From assembly GCA_027577595.1 (NCBI GenBank), contig JANBRJ010000003.1:1-64000 (forward strand): a stretch of 64,000 nucleotides of DNA, given 5' to 3'. This DNA comes from Coemansia sp. RSA 487. Lineage: Eukaryota; Kickxellomycota; Kickxellomycetes; Kickxellales; Kickxellaceae. A model generated the notes under the pieces. It had not been told where the DNA came from, searched no databases, and saw only the letters and a list, made by a program, of their open reading frames with translations. A program made the translations under genes and the position numbers. Below, piece after piece: positions 30,616-40,332 of this stretch; the first letter of the stretch is position 1; each line of letters begins with the position of its first letter.

Positions 30616-32187
30616 ATGAATATCAACGAAATTCTTCCGGAATTGTTAAATCTAATATTTCGATACACCATCAACACTCGGGATAACTTGAAATACAATA
30701 GAAAATACTCTCTTCCAATTATTTCTGTTTGCAGGATATGGAGAAGCATTTCTTTGCCACTTATATACCAACATATTAAAATACAGTGTATATCAAGCAA
30801 ACTAGGTGAGAGCTACACACCTCAACATCGTACCAATGATCCACTAACAGATACCCCGCTGGTAAGCACTGATTTGATAACAGATTTGTCTCTTATTCAA
30901 ACCATGTATAGTGGTTTACCAAGAAGACTTACTATCGAAATTAGCTATCACTATAACCCACTTGAAAGTTTGCGCGCAATAGCTGCAACGGTACACACAT
31001 ACAGAAACAAGTTGCAAAAGGTAATCGAAATAAATATTATCACGATTCTTTGTTCAGGCAGGGCTAACCAGGACCAGAACATATTTGAAACTGAGTTTGC
31101 AGAGTGTGAGGAGTTGGCAATCAGACTGACTCGGTATATTCCTAATATATTGAGCTTTGTGTTTACAAATTTGGCTGAAGAACCTTTATTTAGATTTTTT
31201 GTTCAGTCCCTTACAAAACAATATGCACCTCAGCTAGTAATGGCCAAATTTGAGACTAGCAGCTTTGGCTTAGTTTCTGCTCTCCCAGAGAGTATTTTAG
31301 CGATAGATGTTATGTGCATGTTTAATATGCATATTCCTGATATATACACGCAAAACTTAAGGAGCTTAAAGCTAACAGGGCTTGATAACACTTTTAATTG
31401 GAGCGCACTGGAGGATAAAGTAATGCCAGGGCATATTAATCTTCCAAATCTGGAATATTTTTATCTAGGAACCGAATTCCGATTTGTAGAGGTTGATGAC
31501 AACAATATAATTAACTCCGACTTCTGGTATGGTTGCTGGGCTGGACTAACAGATACCTTTCCGTTTAAAATAAACGCTCCAAAGCTACAAATCCTCCATC
31601 TACAAGCTTGTCCTTTTACGTTCTCGCTTTTGCTTTCCCTTGACTGCCCACCTGTTTTGCAAAAGCTAGAGCTGATTTTTATCGAAAGTATGACATTAAG
31701 TATGAGGAATGCACAGGTAAACAGTACCATGAAGACAATATTTAGAAAATACACAGGCGTTACAAGCGGTGTAATTAACACTATCGATTGTATGAACGAT
31801 ATTTTACAAACTCCTGATATGGCAAAGTACGCATCAATGAATATATTTCAGCCATTGACCATTGCTACATTGAAAATGTCCAGATGAGATTATCTTCACG
31901 AGTTGGCTTTCGGATCACAAATATTTTCCGGTGTTTACGATGTAATACGCTATATTCCGAATTTACGCAAGCTAAAAGCCAAACATATCATACCGTCTCT
32001 ACTTGATATACTTCCAACAGACCTAGAGACATCGAGCTATATGCAAAAGCCGAATAACGACTTCGAGTCTAACATTGAATGTATTGATTTTGAATTTGAT
32101 CCCAAAGCTTCCAAGGAGGTATGTGAGAAGGTTGGTGAAACTTTAAATGCAAATATACCTAGATTGAAATGTTTGCGTATTTGTTAG
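30616..32187 (+). pseudogene. F-box/LRR-like protein gene with a single in-frame TGA
   Basis: From ATG 30616 the frame gives an N-terminal F-box-like segment (MNINEILPELLNLIFRYTIN, then SLPIISVCRIWRSISLPLIY) and a long body with leucine-rich-repeat-like pieces (NLRSLKLTGLDN, NLPNLEYFYLG, APKLQILHLQACPF, PPVLQKLELIFIES). Such proteins normally act as substrate receptors of SCF ubiquitin ligases. The frame stops at a TGA (31885-31887) but remains open in the same phase beyond it, with YLHELAFGSQIFSGVYDVIR, IPNLRKLKAKHIIPSLLDI and LNANIPRLKCLRIC, ending at 32187. The total is 523 codons plus the stop. Either the gene is a recent pseudogene or the shorter 423-residue product is made. The AT-rich composition and many divergent codons fit a fast-evolving family member. 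Confidence 0.6.
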
Positions 32188-32410
32188 ACAAAAAGTTTAC
32201 TTTCATTAAAAATAAAGAGTTGGTGTGATGCATCCCATAGAAATTGATAATGTGTAAATGTGTACATGCTTTAGATTGGCTGCGCGGCTGATCTGCTGCA
32301 TTTTATTGAAAACAAACAGCATGCTCACGCCCCTCTTGTTTTGTAGCAACTATAGTAAAAAAACACGTATCGACATTTATTGCATAATAGGCAAACACAA
32401 TCAAAGAAAA

Positions 32411-33232
32411 ATGAACAACAGTGTAAATAACGACGCCGGTCAGGAAAGCGATATTGATGTTATTTTAGAGGACGATATTTCAGAAACAAGCGACAATGGC
32501 TATACCGGAACAGTTGATGATGAATCCAAAGAAAACGGCGAATCGATGCCAACAGGCGGTACAGTGAAAAAGTATGACAAGGAAAAAGAATGCAGCAGCA
32601 AAAGGTCGGGCCAGGTTGACGATGAACCTATTTTACCGTATTTGCCACGCCTCAAAACAAGCATTATCCAAATGGTCCTAAACATCAATGCCGAGCTAAT
32701 AAAGCTTTGCAAAGAGTACCAGAATAACAGCCTAATGGACGACCCCCAGCTGGTGATATATCAGATGCGCTTGCAGTCGAACCTTGCGTACCTGGCCAGT
32801 GTTGCCGACCACTATTTGGATCCAACGCGCTCGATGCCAGATCTCGCTCCCCTGCCGAAGCCTACTCTCCCGAGCTGCCAGGGCTCTACAATTGCGGCTA
32901 AACTATCGCATGCTCGCCAGGTGTACTCAATTTATGCTAATGCTTGGACCGACCAGCAAAAAGAGCTTTCGCGGAGGGCAAAGTCCAAGCTTCGCGAGGA
33001 CGAAAAGGCAATGTTTGCAAACATAGACCGCGAGAATCTTCATCAGCATATTGAGCAGTTGTTGAAAAAGGATCGGGTTGTTTATGGAAAAGCAGGTGAC
33101 GAACCGATCAACCCAGAGTCCTACAAGCCGTTCCCGCCATTCAAGATACCTGAGGAAACGCAACTTCCGCCTGGTTTGCAAAGGTGGTCCTTCGAAAGCA
33201 ATGTCGCTGCTCCCGACGACAGTTCAAAGTAG
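32411..33232 (+). CDS. SS18/SNF11-like SWI/SNF-associated protein
   Basis: A 273-residue protein. The acidic N-terminal part (ESDIDVILEDDISE) is disordered. Residues about 82-138 match the conserved helical domain shared by SS18 (SYT), plant GIF coactivators and yeast Snf11: IIQMVLNINAELIKLCKEYQ, then YQMRLQSNLAYLASVADHYL. This helix pair binds the Snf2/BRG1 ATPase in SWI/SNF remodelling complexes. A second helical, charged region (RQVYSIYANAWTDQQKELSR) and a Pro-rich C-terminal tail follow. The start is chosen at MNNSVNNDAGQESD; the 51 codons upstream are Cys/Leu-rich and look like leader. Assignment rests on the one short domain. Confidence 0.6.
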   Translation: MNNSVNNDAGQESDIDVILEDDISETSDNGYTGTVDDESKENGESMPTGGTVKKYDKEKECSSKRSGQVDDEPILPYLPRLKTSIIQMVLNINAELIKLCKEYQNNSLMDDPQLVIYQMRLQSNLAYLASVADHYLDPTRSMPDLAPLPKPTLPSCQGSTIAAKLSHARQVYSIYANAWTDQQKELSRRAKSKLREDEKAMFANIDRENLHQHIEQLLKKDRVVYGKAGDEPINPESYKPFPPFKIPEETQLPPGLQRWSFESNVAAPDDSSK

Positions 33233-33388
33233 CGTTTAAGAAATCGACATCAAATAAATAGCTTACTGTATGGATTTGGGGGTTTATGAGAATTACCACC
33301 ACAGGAAAGGCGACAAAAGCAACTCCAAAATATAAATGCACAGCAAAAGGAGATAGTACAAGCATTCCAATTTATATTGATTTGTCAG

Positions 33389-36300
33389 CTATTGTGGGCT
33401 TGCTGAAAAAAGAGGTTGGCATATATGGCCACATCCTGAAGGACAGTCGCCCTGCTTCATCTCGTCAAACCACTCCGCCATGTGGTTTGCATGGCCACCA
33501 TGGCCACATCCTTGGCACCAGATAAAGCGCGAGGTCACTGGCTCCTGGCAGACAACGCACGAGTTGGACTTGCGCTTGCACACAGTACAGAGGCTCATTC
33601 CGACATCTGGCTGCTTTGCGAGCTGGGCTCCGCATTGGCTACAGTTCATTGTGATTGTGTTGTATTCCAAAATGGGCTCCCGCACGCGCTCGAACGGAGA
33701 AGCCAGAAGAATCTCCGTAGCCAGCGCATACTCTCTGTACGAGTCAAGCTGCTCGACATAAGCCCAGAACCACGCCTCGGCCACTGTCCAGTTTGGCAGC
33801 TGAATGAAGTTACGCAAAAGCAGCGCCGCAGTGACTGCTGTCTGGACGTCGCCGATATCGGCATAGTACTGACAAGACTCGATTGCCATCTTTAGCTCGG
33901 TCTTGGTCGTCCTTTTCTGCGCACCGATCTGTAGCTTCTTTTCTATGAGCATATCAGTCGCGCTGGCACGGTTGTTTGCCAAAGAGCCGCTCTGTCCTGT
34001 CGTAATTCCAAGACCGGCGCTGTCCACGTTAGGTACAGATGCGGTTTGACCCGCTGCCAAAGTTGAGCTTGCGGCGTTCTGGAGTGCAATCTTGAGTGTC
34101 GATCCATGTGTTAGGGTTTCCTTGTTCTTTGAGATGCCGTTGCTAGGGCCTTTCAAGTATCCGCCTGGGCCGGTAATACGAAATGCAGATATTAGCGAGG
34201 ACTCGGTCTGCGCCATATTGTTGTCGTGGAATGTATGGTGGCTGACCTTTTGCAGGGGAGTCACAGGCTCCGATGCAAAGGCACCCGATGAGCTGGATAA
34301 TGAGTGCTCCGTTGTGCGTGAAAATGGGGAAGGGAGACGGCCGTTCGTGCGATTGGATGTTGCCGCTTGCTGCAGATTCGTATGTGACATTGATATCCTT
34401 TTCCGCTCCAACTTGGTACCGAGCCCGAGGCCACGCATGGATGTGGACAGTCCTTGTCTAGCCGTTTCGAACTTTTGAAGTGCATTTGTGTTATCTGTTA
34501 CCATTCTGTCAGTGGGAAGTACGGAAGCACCAAAGGTGCGCTGTTGGCGTGGCTGTGTAGAAGTGCTTGTAAGCTGCTGTGACATGTTGGCCATCGATTC
34601 TAATGTCCCGAACTTTGAGTATGGCTCATCGTCGCTGCTGTGGCCCTCTGGAAGGGAATCGATAACTGACTTGCTAGCAAACATCGCCGAGCTCGATCTA
34701 CTTGTTGCTGTCGAATTCCCTCCGAGCTTTATTGAAGCTGCATCTCCGCCATCTTTTCCAGGTGCATTAGCTGCTGTCATTTCTACTGCCGCTTCAGCAG
34801 GAGCAGCAGAAGTAGCAGAAGCAGCAGAAGCAGCAGAAGCAGCAGAACGCTGCTGTTTTTTCAAGCGCCGCTTTGTGCGAGCAGATGCTTTGGACCCGCA
34901 GGTCTTTGCTGTCTTGCGGTCTACAGCCAGCGGTAGAGCATCCCCAAATGCAACCGACAAAAGCTGCCAAAACCCAGATACGTCGGCAAGCCCAACAGAG
35001 GCAGCGGCTTTGGAATTTTCCTCGCAACACTCGCGAAAAGCGTCTGGGTCGTAACGGTAGCGCTTCGCAAGCTCGCTTATTGCCAGGGACTTTACCTCTA
35101 TTGAAGGGTCGAGTTTATGCTCGTCAACATACGACTCGGGCAACCGTGCTTGGAATATGGCCATGTTTATCCCGTCTCCAACACTTCCAGTGCTTTTGCC
35201 GCTGTTTATTTGACCTCCGCCAGTGCTAGTATTGCGCTCGCTGTGGTTACCGTAGCTGCCTGTATTGGCAGTAGGACGTTGTATTAGGCCCAGCGATGGC
35301 CCGTGCGGATAGAGCGGTTTTGATTGCGCAAAACATCCATCATGTCTGTAAGAAGATGACCCCGTGGCAATGGCAACATAAGAAGACAAGCTAAAGTCAA
35401 CAACAGTGTTGCCAAGCAAGCCACTGGTGTAGATCGAGTCGCTCTCCATATCGCACTGGATAATGTTGCTGTCACGGCCAACAGACCAAACCAGATTATC
35501 GTCGAACCAAGTAAATCCAGTGATCTTATCGGCGTGCTTGTCGTGGTAAAAGAGGCTGTGGTTGGGATTGTGCATGTCCCAGACCTGTAGGTGGTTCTCG
35601 TTGACAAAGGCACACGAGCTGATCTGTGTGTCGTAACCGGGGCGCCACTGGAGCCTGTGCACGTTGACCAGAGTTTTGATAGTGCAGTATGCTGTCCCCG
35701 AGTATCTTTTTGATGATGAGCTCGATTTCATGTCCCAAACCTTGATCAGCGAGTCGGTACCGCTGCTAGCAATTAGCCTGCCGTTAGGGTGCCAAGCAAT
35801 ACATTGGCCTGTGCTTGCTGAATGTGCAGAAAACCCGTCTAGAGGCTTGTTCAGCTTGCGGATATCCCAAATAGAAATGCGTCCTTCGTTGCTAATTGCT
35901 GCAATCATATTGGCGTCCAAGGGGTTGCAGTCAATATCGTTCGGCGACAATGACGCCGTTATGCGTAGTCCAGCAGCTCTATTCGGTGCACGTATATCCC
36001 ACCCGATAATGCTGCCATCGCTGAACGCGGAGTACACAAAATTCGGGTCATCTGGCTTGTGCGCTAAGCGGTTGACAGGCCGTGCAATCTCATTATACTT
36101 GCGCAACATTGACTCGCTCCATCGTGTGGGGTCCCAGATACTGACAGTTCCATCGTTCGAGCCGGTGATAATATAATCCGAGGGTCGCCATATCACATCT
36201 TTAAAATCGGTTGCCATGCTACGCCTTCGGCCACTGCTCACGTAGTTCTGCTGTGAGATTTTGTCTGGCCCCATGTCGAAAACAAAGAGCCCTTCACGCC

Positions 36301-38566
36301 CAGCAACAGCTGCACGTGGCTCGTTATTTGGACTTGCAGCAATCGCATTCCAGCGGCCAGAGTAGTGGAACTTGAGCGTCCGCTTCTTGCCCGAAGACGG
36401 GATAAAGGACCAAGGGCTGGCCGGTACCCTGCCATTCAGCGAATCGTATGGTTTTGTGCTGCCATTGCGAATATTCAGAGGGTCACTGCTGTATCCTCCA
36501 GAGTGGACTGAATCGAGCTTTCCGGAGCTAGACCCAGATGTCACCTTCCTATTTACGCCAAACACCATATCCGATCCGGTGGGATTCAAATGTGGGATGA
36601 TGGAGGATTCATCAATATTGATTGGCATAGCTCTTGTGCTTGCATTGCTTGAACGACGGTGATGCAAGAGCTCTGCGCCCAATACAACATCGGTCGCCTT
36701 CGACAGTCGCTGGTGCTCGGCACTAGAAGACTCGGTGCGCGCAGTAGAAGCGGTATTTGCAATACCGCTTGTAGACAGAACATTGGCGTTGGTAATTGAT
36801 GGCATGGTTGTCATGTGTGCTGTGCGTGGTGTAGTTAGAAACGGCTGGATCTTGGTGCCTGTGATCATGCCTGCTGCTGCTGTACTATCTGTAGCTAGTC
36901 GATCTCCAGGTGGTGTATATATCCATGTGCCGCGCGAGTTTCTGCCCTGCTGCGCTGTATTCCGTGTCTGCTGCGCGCCTTGTGATGTATCTCTAGCTGC
37001 TGGTCGTCCAGGTGGCTTTGAGCCATTCGAAATATCCCATATCTCGTCTCCAGGGCTTCGTCCTGACCGCACGTTGTGAGCGGAGCCCTGGCTCTGACGC
37101 AAGGACTGGCGCACCGACTGGTTGCTTCCTGCCTGTGAAATGTATGCTCCTGGGATCTCCTGAGGGCCGCTATGCGCAATATCTCGAGCCCGCTGTTCGC
37201 CTTCGTCTGCAGTCTTAAGCGCATGTCCGATCTCGGCTGTACTTTGCCGTGCTCGGTTGCCAAACACGCTCTGTGGCGGCGGTCTAACAAGTGCACCCTT
37301 GTAATCTCCAAGCCGTGATTCCCCGCCACTACCACCACGCTTTGTTCGACCTGCTGGATTTACTGACTGCAGCTCAGCGGACACGGCTGAAGCAACGCTT
37401 TCGGCGCCAGAGTTGTTATTGTTGTTGCCGCTGCCTTCTGGTGAGAACTGGCTTCCACCACTTCCGTTAGCACTGCTTGTTGCAGACGTCTCTTTATAGA
37501 GAATTTTTGAGAGCTGGCCTCTTGGAACTGTGGTCATCTGCTCTATTGAATGGACGGATGACTGTGGGCTGTGTTTTATCTCGACAGTCTGCACGGTGCT
37601 GTCCGAAGAACCGCTGTCTGTCTTTACAGGCCGCGCTGGACGAGATACCAAAACCTGGGACTGGTGCTTGTCCTCATAGCGTGCAAGAGCTGCATTACTT
37701 GTCGAGATGCTAAAGTGGGGAGTTGTTGCTGATAACGCTGGGTGCAGGTTTGGCGCTAGTGCCTTGCGATCGCCGTTAACAGAACCGTCGGTGCTAGTGG
37801 GGCTAAGCTTTCTTGTTGCAAGATACTCGGGATCCAGTGTTTGACCACGTCGCCGCTGAGCTGTAGATAAGCTTGCGTTTGTGTCTCTCGGCGCAGCGTC
37901 AGACGCATCAACTGCTGTGCTGTTGCTGTTTGCGGGAACTACTCCCGCGGACATTGATCCATCATTGGCGGAACCACTATTAGCGCCTGCTGAGCTCTGG
38001 CCATGTTGATATTTGTATGGGTTGGAGCCGCTTTGGCCAGAGCCATGTGCAACACCGAGGTTCTGACGGTTAACATTTTGCCGGTGATGAGTATTGCGTA
38101 CGAATATGCCTCCAGCAGCTCCTCGCCCTCTCCCACGCCACGGCGATGCTGTGCGGCTACGTGGCCGTTGCAGGTTTGCCTGTTGTACTGCGTTATTATC
38201 GGCGCCTGCCGAAGGCTCGTCAAGCGGCGTCTTTTTATGCTCCGTAACAGTACCCGCAGACCTAGGTGCTTTGATATCGCCACTATCCGGCACAACACTG
38301 CCGAATGAAATATCTGGCTTTGAGGATGTGCTAGCAGCACGATTGCCTGTGTTCCTTGGTGATGCGCGTGGTTTTGCTTGTTTGGCTTCTGGAATAGGCG
38401 CTTCAGCAGGTGCGTTGTCTTCTGCAGCAGAGCTATCTGGAAGCTCTGGAAGAGGCTCTAGTGTCGGCTTTCCACCAGAGCTAGTATTTTTGCCTGCCTT
38501 TCCTGCATTCCGCCGACCTCCCGAACCAGTAGCCCTTTGTTGTTGCTGCTGCTGCTGTTGTGACAT
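33389..38566 (-). CDS. RTC1: Rtc1/Sea2-WDR24 homologue, SEA/GATOR2 complex
   Basis: A 1725-residue protein. It is a subunit of the SEACAT/GATOR2 module that controls TORC1 at the vacuole in response to amino acids. The first 725 residues are low-complexity (a poly-Gln start, Ser/Gly/Asn/Ala-rich) and probably disordered. A WD40 propeller spans about 735-1150 (KDVIWRPSDYIITGSNDGTV, FVYSAFSDGSIIGWD, GQCIAWHPNGRLIASSGTD, KVWDMKS). After another disordered segment with Ala-rich repeats, an alpha-solenoid stretch (TELKMAIESCQYYADIGDV) leads to a C-terminal zinc-ribbon/RING-like cluster (about 1640-1715; CSQCGAQL, CTVCKRK, CVVCQEP, CQGCGHGGH, CGHIC), which is diagnostic of WDR24/Rtc1. It is longer than yeast Rtc1 because of the N-terminal extension. 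Confidence 0.92.
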   Translation of the reverse strand: MSQQQQQQQQRATGSGGRRNAGKAGKNTSSGGKPTLEPLPELPDSSAAEDNAPAEAPIPEAKQAKPRASPRNTGNRAASTSSKPDISFGSVVPDSGDIKAPRSAGTVTEHKKTPLDEPSAGADNNAVQQANLQRPRSRTASPWRGRGRGAAGGIFVRNTHHRQNVNRQNLGVAHGSGQSGSNPYKYQHGQSSAGANSGSANDGSMSAGVVPANSNSTAVDASDAAPRDTNASLSTAQRRRGQTLDPEYLATRKLSPTSTDGSVNGDRKALAPNLHPALSATTPHFSISTSNAALARYEDKHQSQVLVSRPARPVKTDSGSSDSTVQTVEIKHSPQSSVHSIEQMTTVPRGQLSKILYKETSATSSANGSGGSQFSPEGSGNNNNNSGAESVASAVSAELQSVNPAGRTKRGGSGGESRLGDYKGALVRPPPQSVFGNRARQSTAEIGHALKTADEGEQRARDIAHSGPQEIPGAYISQAGSNQSVRQSLRQSQGSAHNVRSGRSPGDEIWDISNGSKPPGRPAARDTSQGAQQTRNTAQQGRNSRGTWIYTPPGDRLATDSTAAAGMITGTKIQPFLTTPRTAHMTTMPSITNANVLSTSGIANTASTARTESSSAEHQRLSKATDVVLGAELLHHRRSSNASTRAMPINIDESSIIPHLNPTGSDMVFGVNRKVTSGSSSGKLDSVHSGGYSSDPLNIRNGSTKPYDSLNGRVPASPWSFIPSSGKKRTLKFHYSGRWNAIAASPNNEPRAAVAGREGLFVFDMGPDKISQQNYVSSGRRRSMATDFKDVIWRPSDYIITGSNDGTVSIWDPTRWSESMLRKYNEIARPVNRLAHKPDDPNFVYSAFSDGSIIGWDIRAPNRAAGLRITASLSPNDIDCNPLDANMIAAISNEGRISIWDIRKLNKPLDGFSAHSASTGQCIAWHPNGRLIASSGTDSLIKVWDMKSSSSSKRYSGTAYCTIKTLVNVHRLQWRPGYDTQISSCAFVNENHLQVWDMHNPNHSLFYHDKHADKITGFTWFDDNLVWSVGRDSNIIQCDMESDSIYTSGLLGNTVVDFSLSSYVAIATGSSSYRHDGCFAQSKPLYPHGPSLGLIQRPTANTGSYGNHSERNTSTGGGQINSGKSTGSVGDGINMAIFQARLPESYVDEHKLDPSIEVKSLAISELAKRYRYDPDAFRECCEENSKAAASVGLADVSGFWQLLSVAFGDALPLAVDRKTAKTCGSKASARTKRRLKKQQRSAASAASAASATSAAPAEAAVEMTAANAPGKDGGDAASIKLGGNSTATSRSSSAMFASKSVIDSLPEGHSSDDEPYSKFGTLESMANMSQQLTSTSTQPRQQRTFGASVLPTDRMVTDNTNALQKFETARQGLSTSMRGLGLGTKLERKRISMSHTNLQQAATSNRTNGRLPSPFSRTTEHSLSSSSGAFASEPVTPLQKVSHHTFHDNNMAQTESSLISAFRITGPGGYLKGPSNGISKNKETLTHGSTLKIALQNAASSTLAAGQTASVPNVDSAGLGITTGQSGSLANNRASATDMLIEKKLQIGAQKRTTKTELKMAIESCQYYADIGDVQTAVTAALLLRNFIQLPNWTVAEAWFWAYVEQLDSYREYALATEILLASPFERVREPILEYNTITMNCSQCGAQLAKQPDVGMSLCTVCKRKSNSCVVCQEPVTSRFIWCQGCGHGGHANHMAEWFDEMKQGDCPSGCGHICQPLFSASPQ

Positions 38567-39198
38567 TCCGCAAGGGCCGAAAATGTGCTAATGTATATAG
38601 TGTATTGCAGAGCTTGGAACGCGCTCAAACATAAATTAGATATAAAAAAGAAAAAAGCAATATCGAAATTAGGTGATTGGGAATGACAAGGCGATCGTAA
38701 AAAGGAAGGGTAAAGGAAAGAAAGTATATGTTAGCAGTTTACACAATAAGAAAAAAGAGGGGGTGAGTCGGGAACATGTGCAAACACGTATTTTTTTCAC
38801 CATATCGATTGCGACTCTTCCCCGCTTGCAAACGTACATATCGTTGTTTTGTAAGTTTCACGCAAACAAAAGCAATCCTTTTCCTTCTCTGGTTCATGTG
38901 CTGAAGAGCAGATAATCCTGCTGGTAACAGCCGGAGATGCATATCATGGGCATATTGCCGATACGTAAAAATCATACTGCTCTTTACAATTACATTTGTC
39001 CGAGTGGCTTGGCTGTTTGTGCCATCGATATGATATAACCTTCTCCAATCGGGATGTGCTCAATGGCCCGTGACATGAGCGACATTTAGGTGATAGAATT
39101 GACCAAAAAGGAGCAGAGTAGAATTCCATAGGATATATTCAAGAACTAAAAAACAACGTGTACACGAAATGGGCTACTTGTAAATTGGCATCTCTTAG
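38567..39198. other. Upstream region of RTC1, no gene seen
   Basis: About 630 bases between the RTC1 start and the 3' end of the next minus-strand gene. Short frames here look random. Confidence 0.4.
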
Positions 39199-40332
39199 TT
39201 AATTGCTATTGGCAGCAGCAGATGTTTTAGATTCTGGTTTGTCTTCTTCCATATGATCTGCTGCACTGTTGGTGGCGGGATTAGCTGTGGTATTGGCACC
39301 GCCATTCACGCCTTCGGCGCCATCTTTCATATACATATCCATTTCGGCATCCAGCTCCTCCACAGTGGGTCGGTTCTGCCTTCTGTTACTGTTGTGTTGG
39401 CGGTTGCCTTGCCATCTGTTGTGCTGCTGTGATCCTATTGGATTTCTCTGCCAGTTACCCCCATATGGCTGTGATGCCATCATATTCATAGTTGCTATCG
39501 TGCTGGATGCAACGCCACCCAAGCGCATCTGCATTGGGATTTCTCGCGGGGCAGGGAGCGTGTTTTCGAACTTGAGGTTATCGATAAAGTCTGCATTTTC
39601 CACGGACGAATAGGTGACATTGATGGTCTTGACTCCAACAGCGTCAGTTGTATACAAGCGTTCACCATCAAATCTCTGGATAGCACTGCGCGCGTCCTCA
39701 GGGATGCGGTAAATAACCTCTGCTTTGCCAATAAACCGGTCGTTGTTGTCGATTGCCATGCGCACGTTGTCGACACGGCCAACATCGCTGAACAGGTCCT
39801 TTATTTTGTCCGCATCGTAATGGCGTGGTATGTCTGTGACCCAGACCACGCGCATCGAATCATACAGCGATGTGTCGCGACTGCGCCCTGTAATTGAAAT
39901 ACCACGAGCTGGCCCGGAATCGTCTTTCTTTGAACTTTTTGGCGTGCTTCCTTCTCCTCCTAATCTGCTGTTGATCGGAGACTTGACTCCGCTTAGTCGA
40001 TCGTTTATCGACCGTGAGCCTTCGTAGAGATCGTGCGACCACTTGCCACGATTTGGCCTGCGGTCATTGCCGTTCTATATTGTGTATAGTGTTTTGTGTG
40101 TGTTTTTTTGCAACAGGTGAGCAAAAAATACAAATAGTTTGTGGTTAAGCTGAATGATGTTTGAATCTAGTTTGTGCCACGCTTACAAGCTGCTGCCGCG
40201 ATAGGGATAGCTTACATTGCGGGTGTATGGCGAATCGCGTCTATTGCTGCCTCTGTGTCTGCTATGACGGCCACTATTGCGCGATTCTGCCTTGATTATG
40301 TCGTCGAGTGCAAGATCGAGATTCTTTGACAT
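39199..40332 (-). CDS. Aly/REF-family mRNA export adaptor, divergent paralogue
   Basis: Exon 1 (40187-40332) and exon 2 (39199-40057) join across a 129-base intron (donor GTAAGC, acceptor GACCGCAG), giving 334 residues in frame. The N terminus (MSKNLDLALDDIIKAES) is the UAP56/Sub2-binding motif of ALYREF/Yra1 proteins. After an Arg-rich region, RGKWSHDLYEG matches the conserved element preceding the RRM in this family. The RRM (about 119-195; VVWVTDIPRHYDADKIKDLF, FIGKAEVIYRI) is divergent. The C-terminal RPTVEELDAEMDMYMKDG is the second Sub2-binding/FoP-like helix. Such proteins couple TREX to the export receptor. Without splicing the RRM part would appear to start at an internal Met. A second family member lies 2 kb away in divergent orientation. 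Confidence 0.83.
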
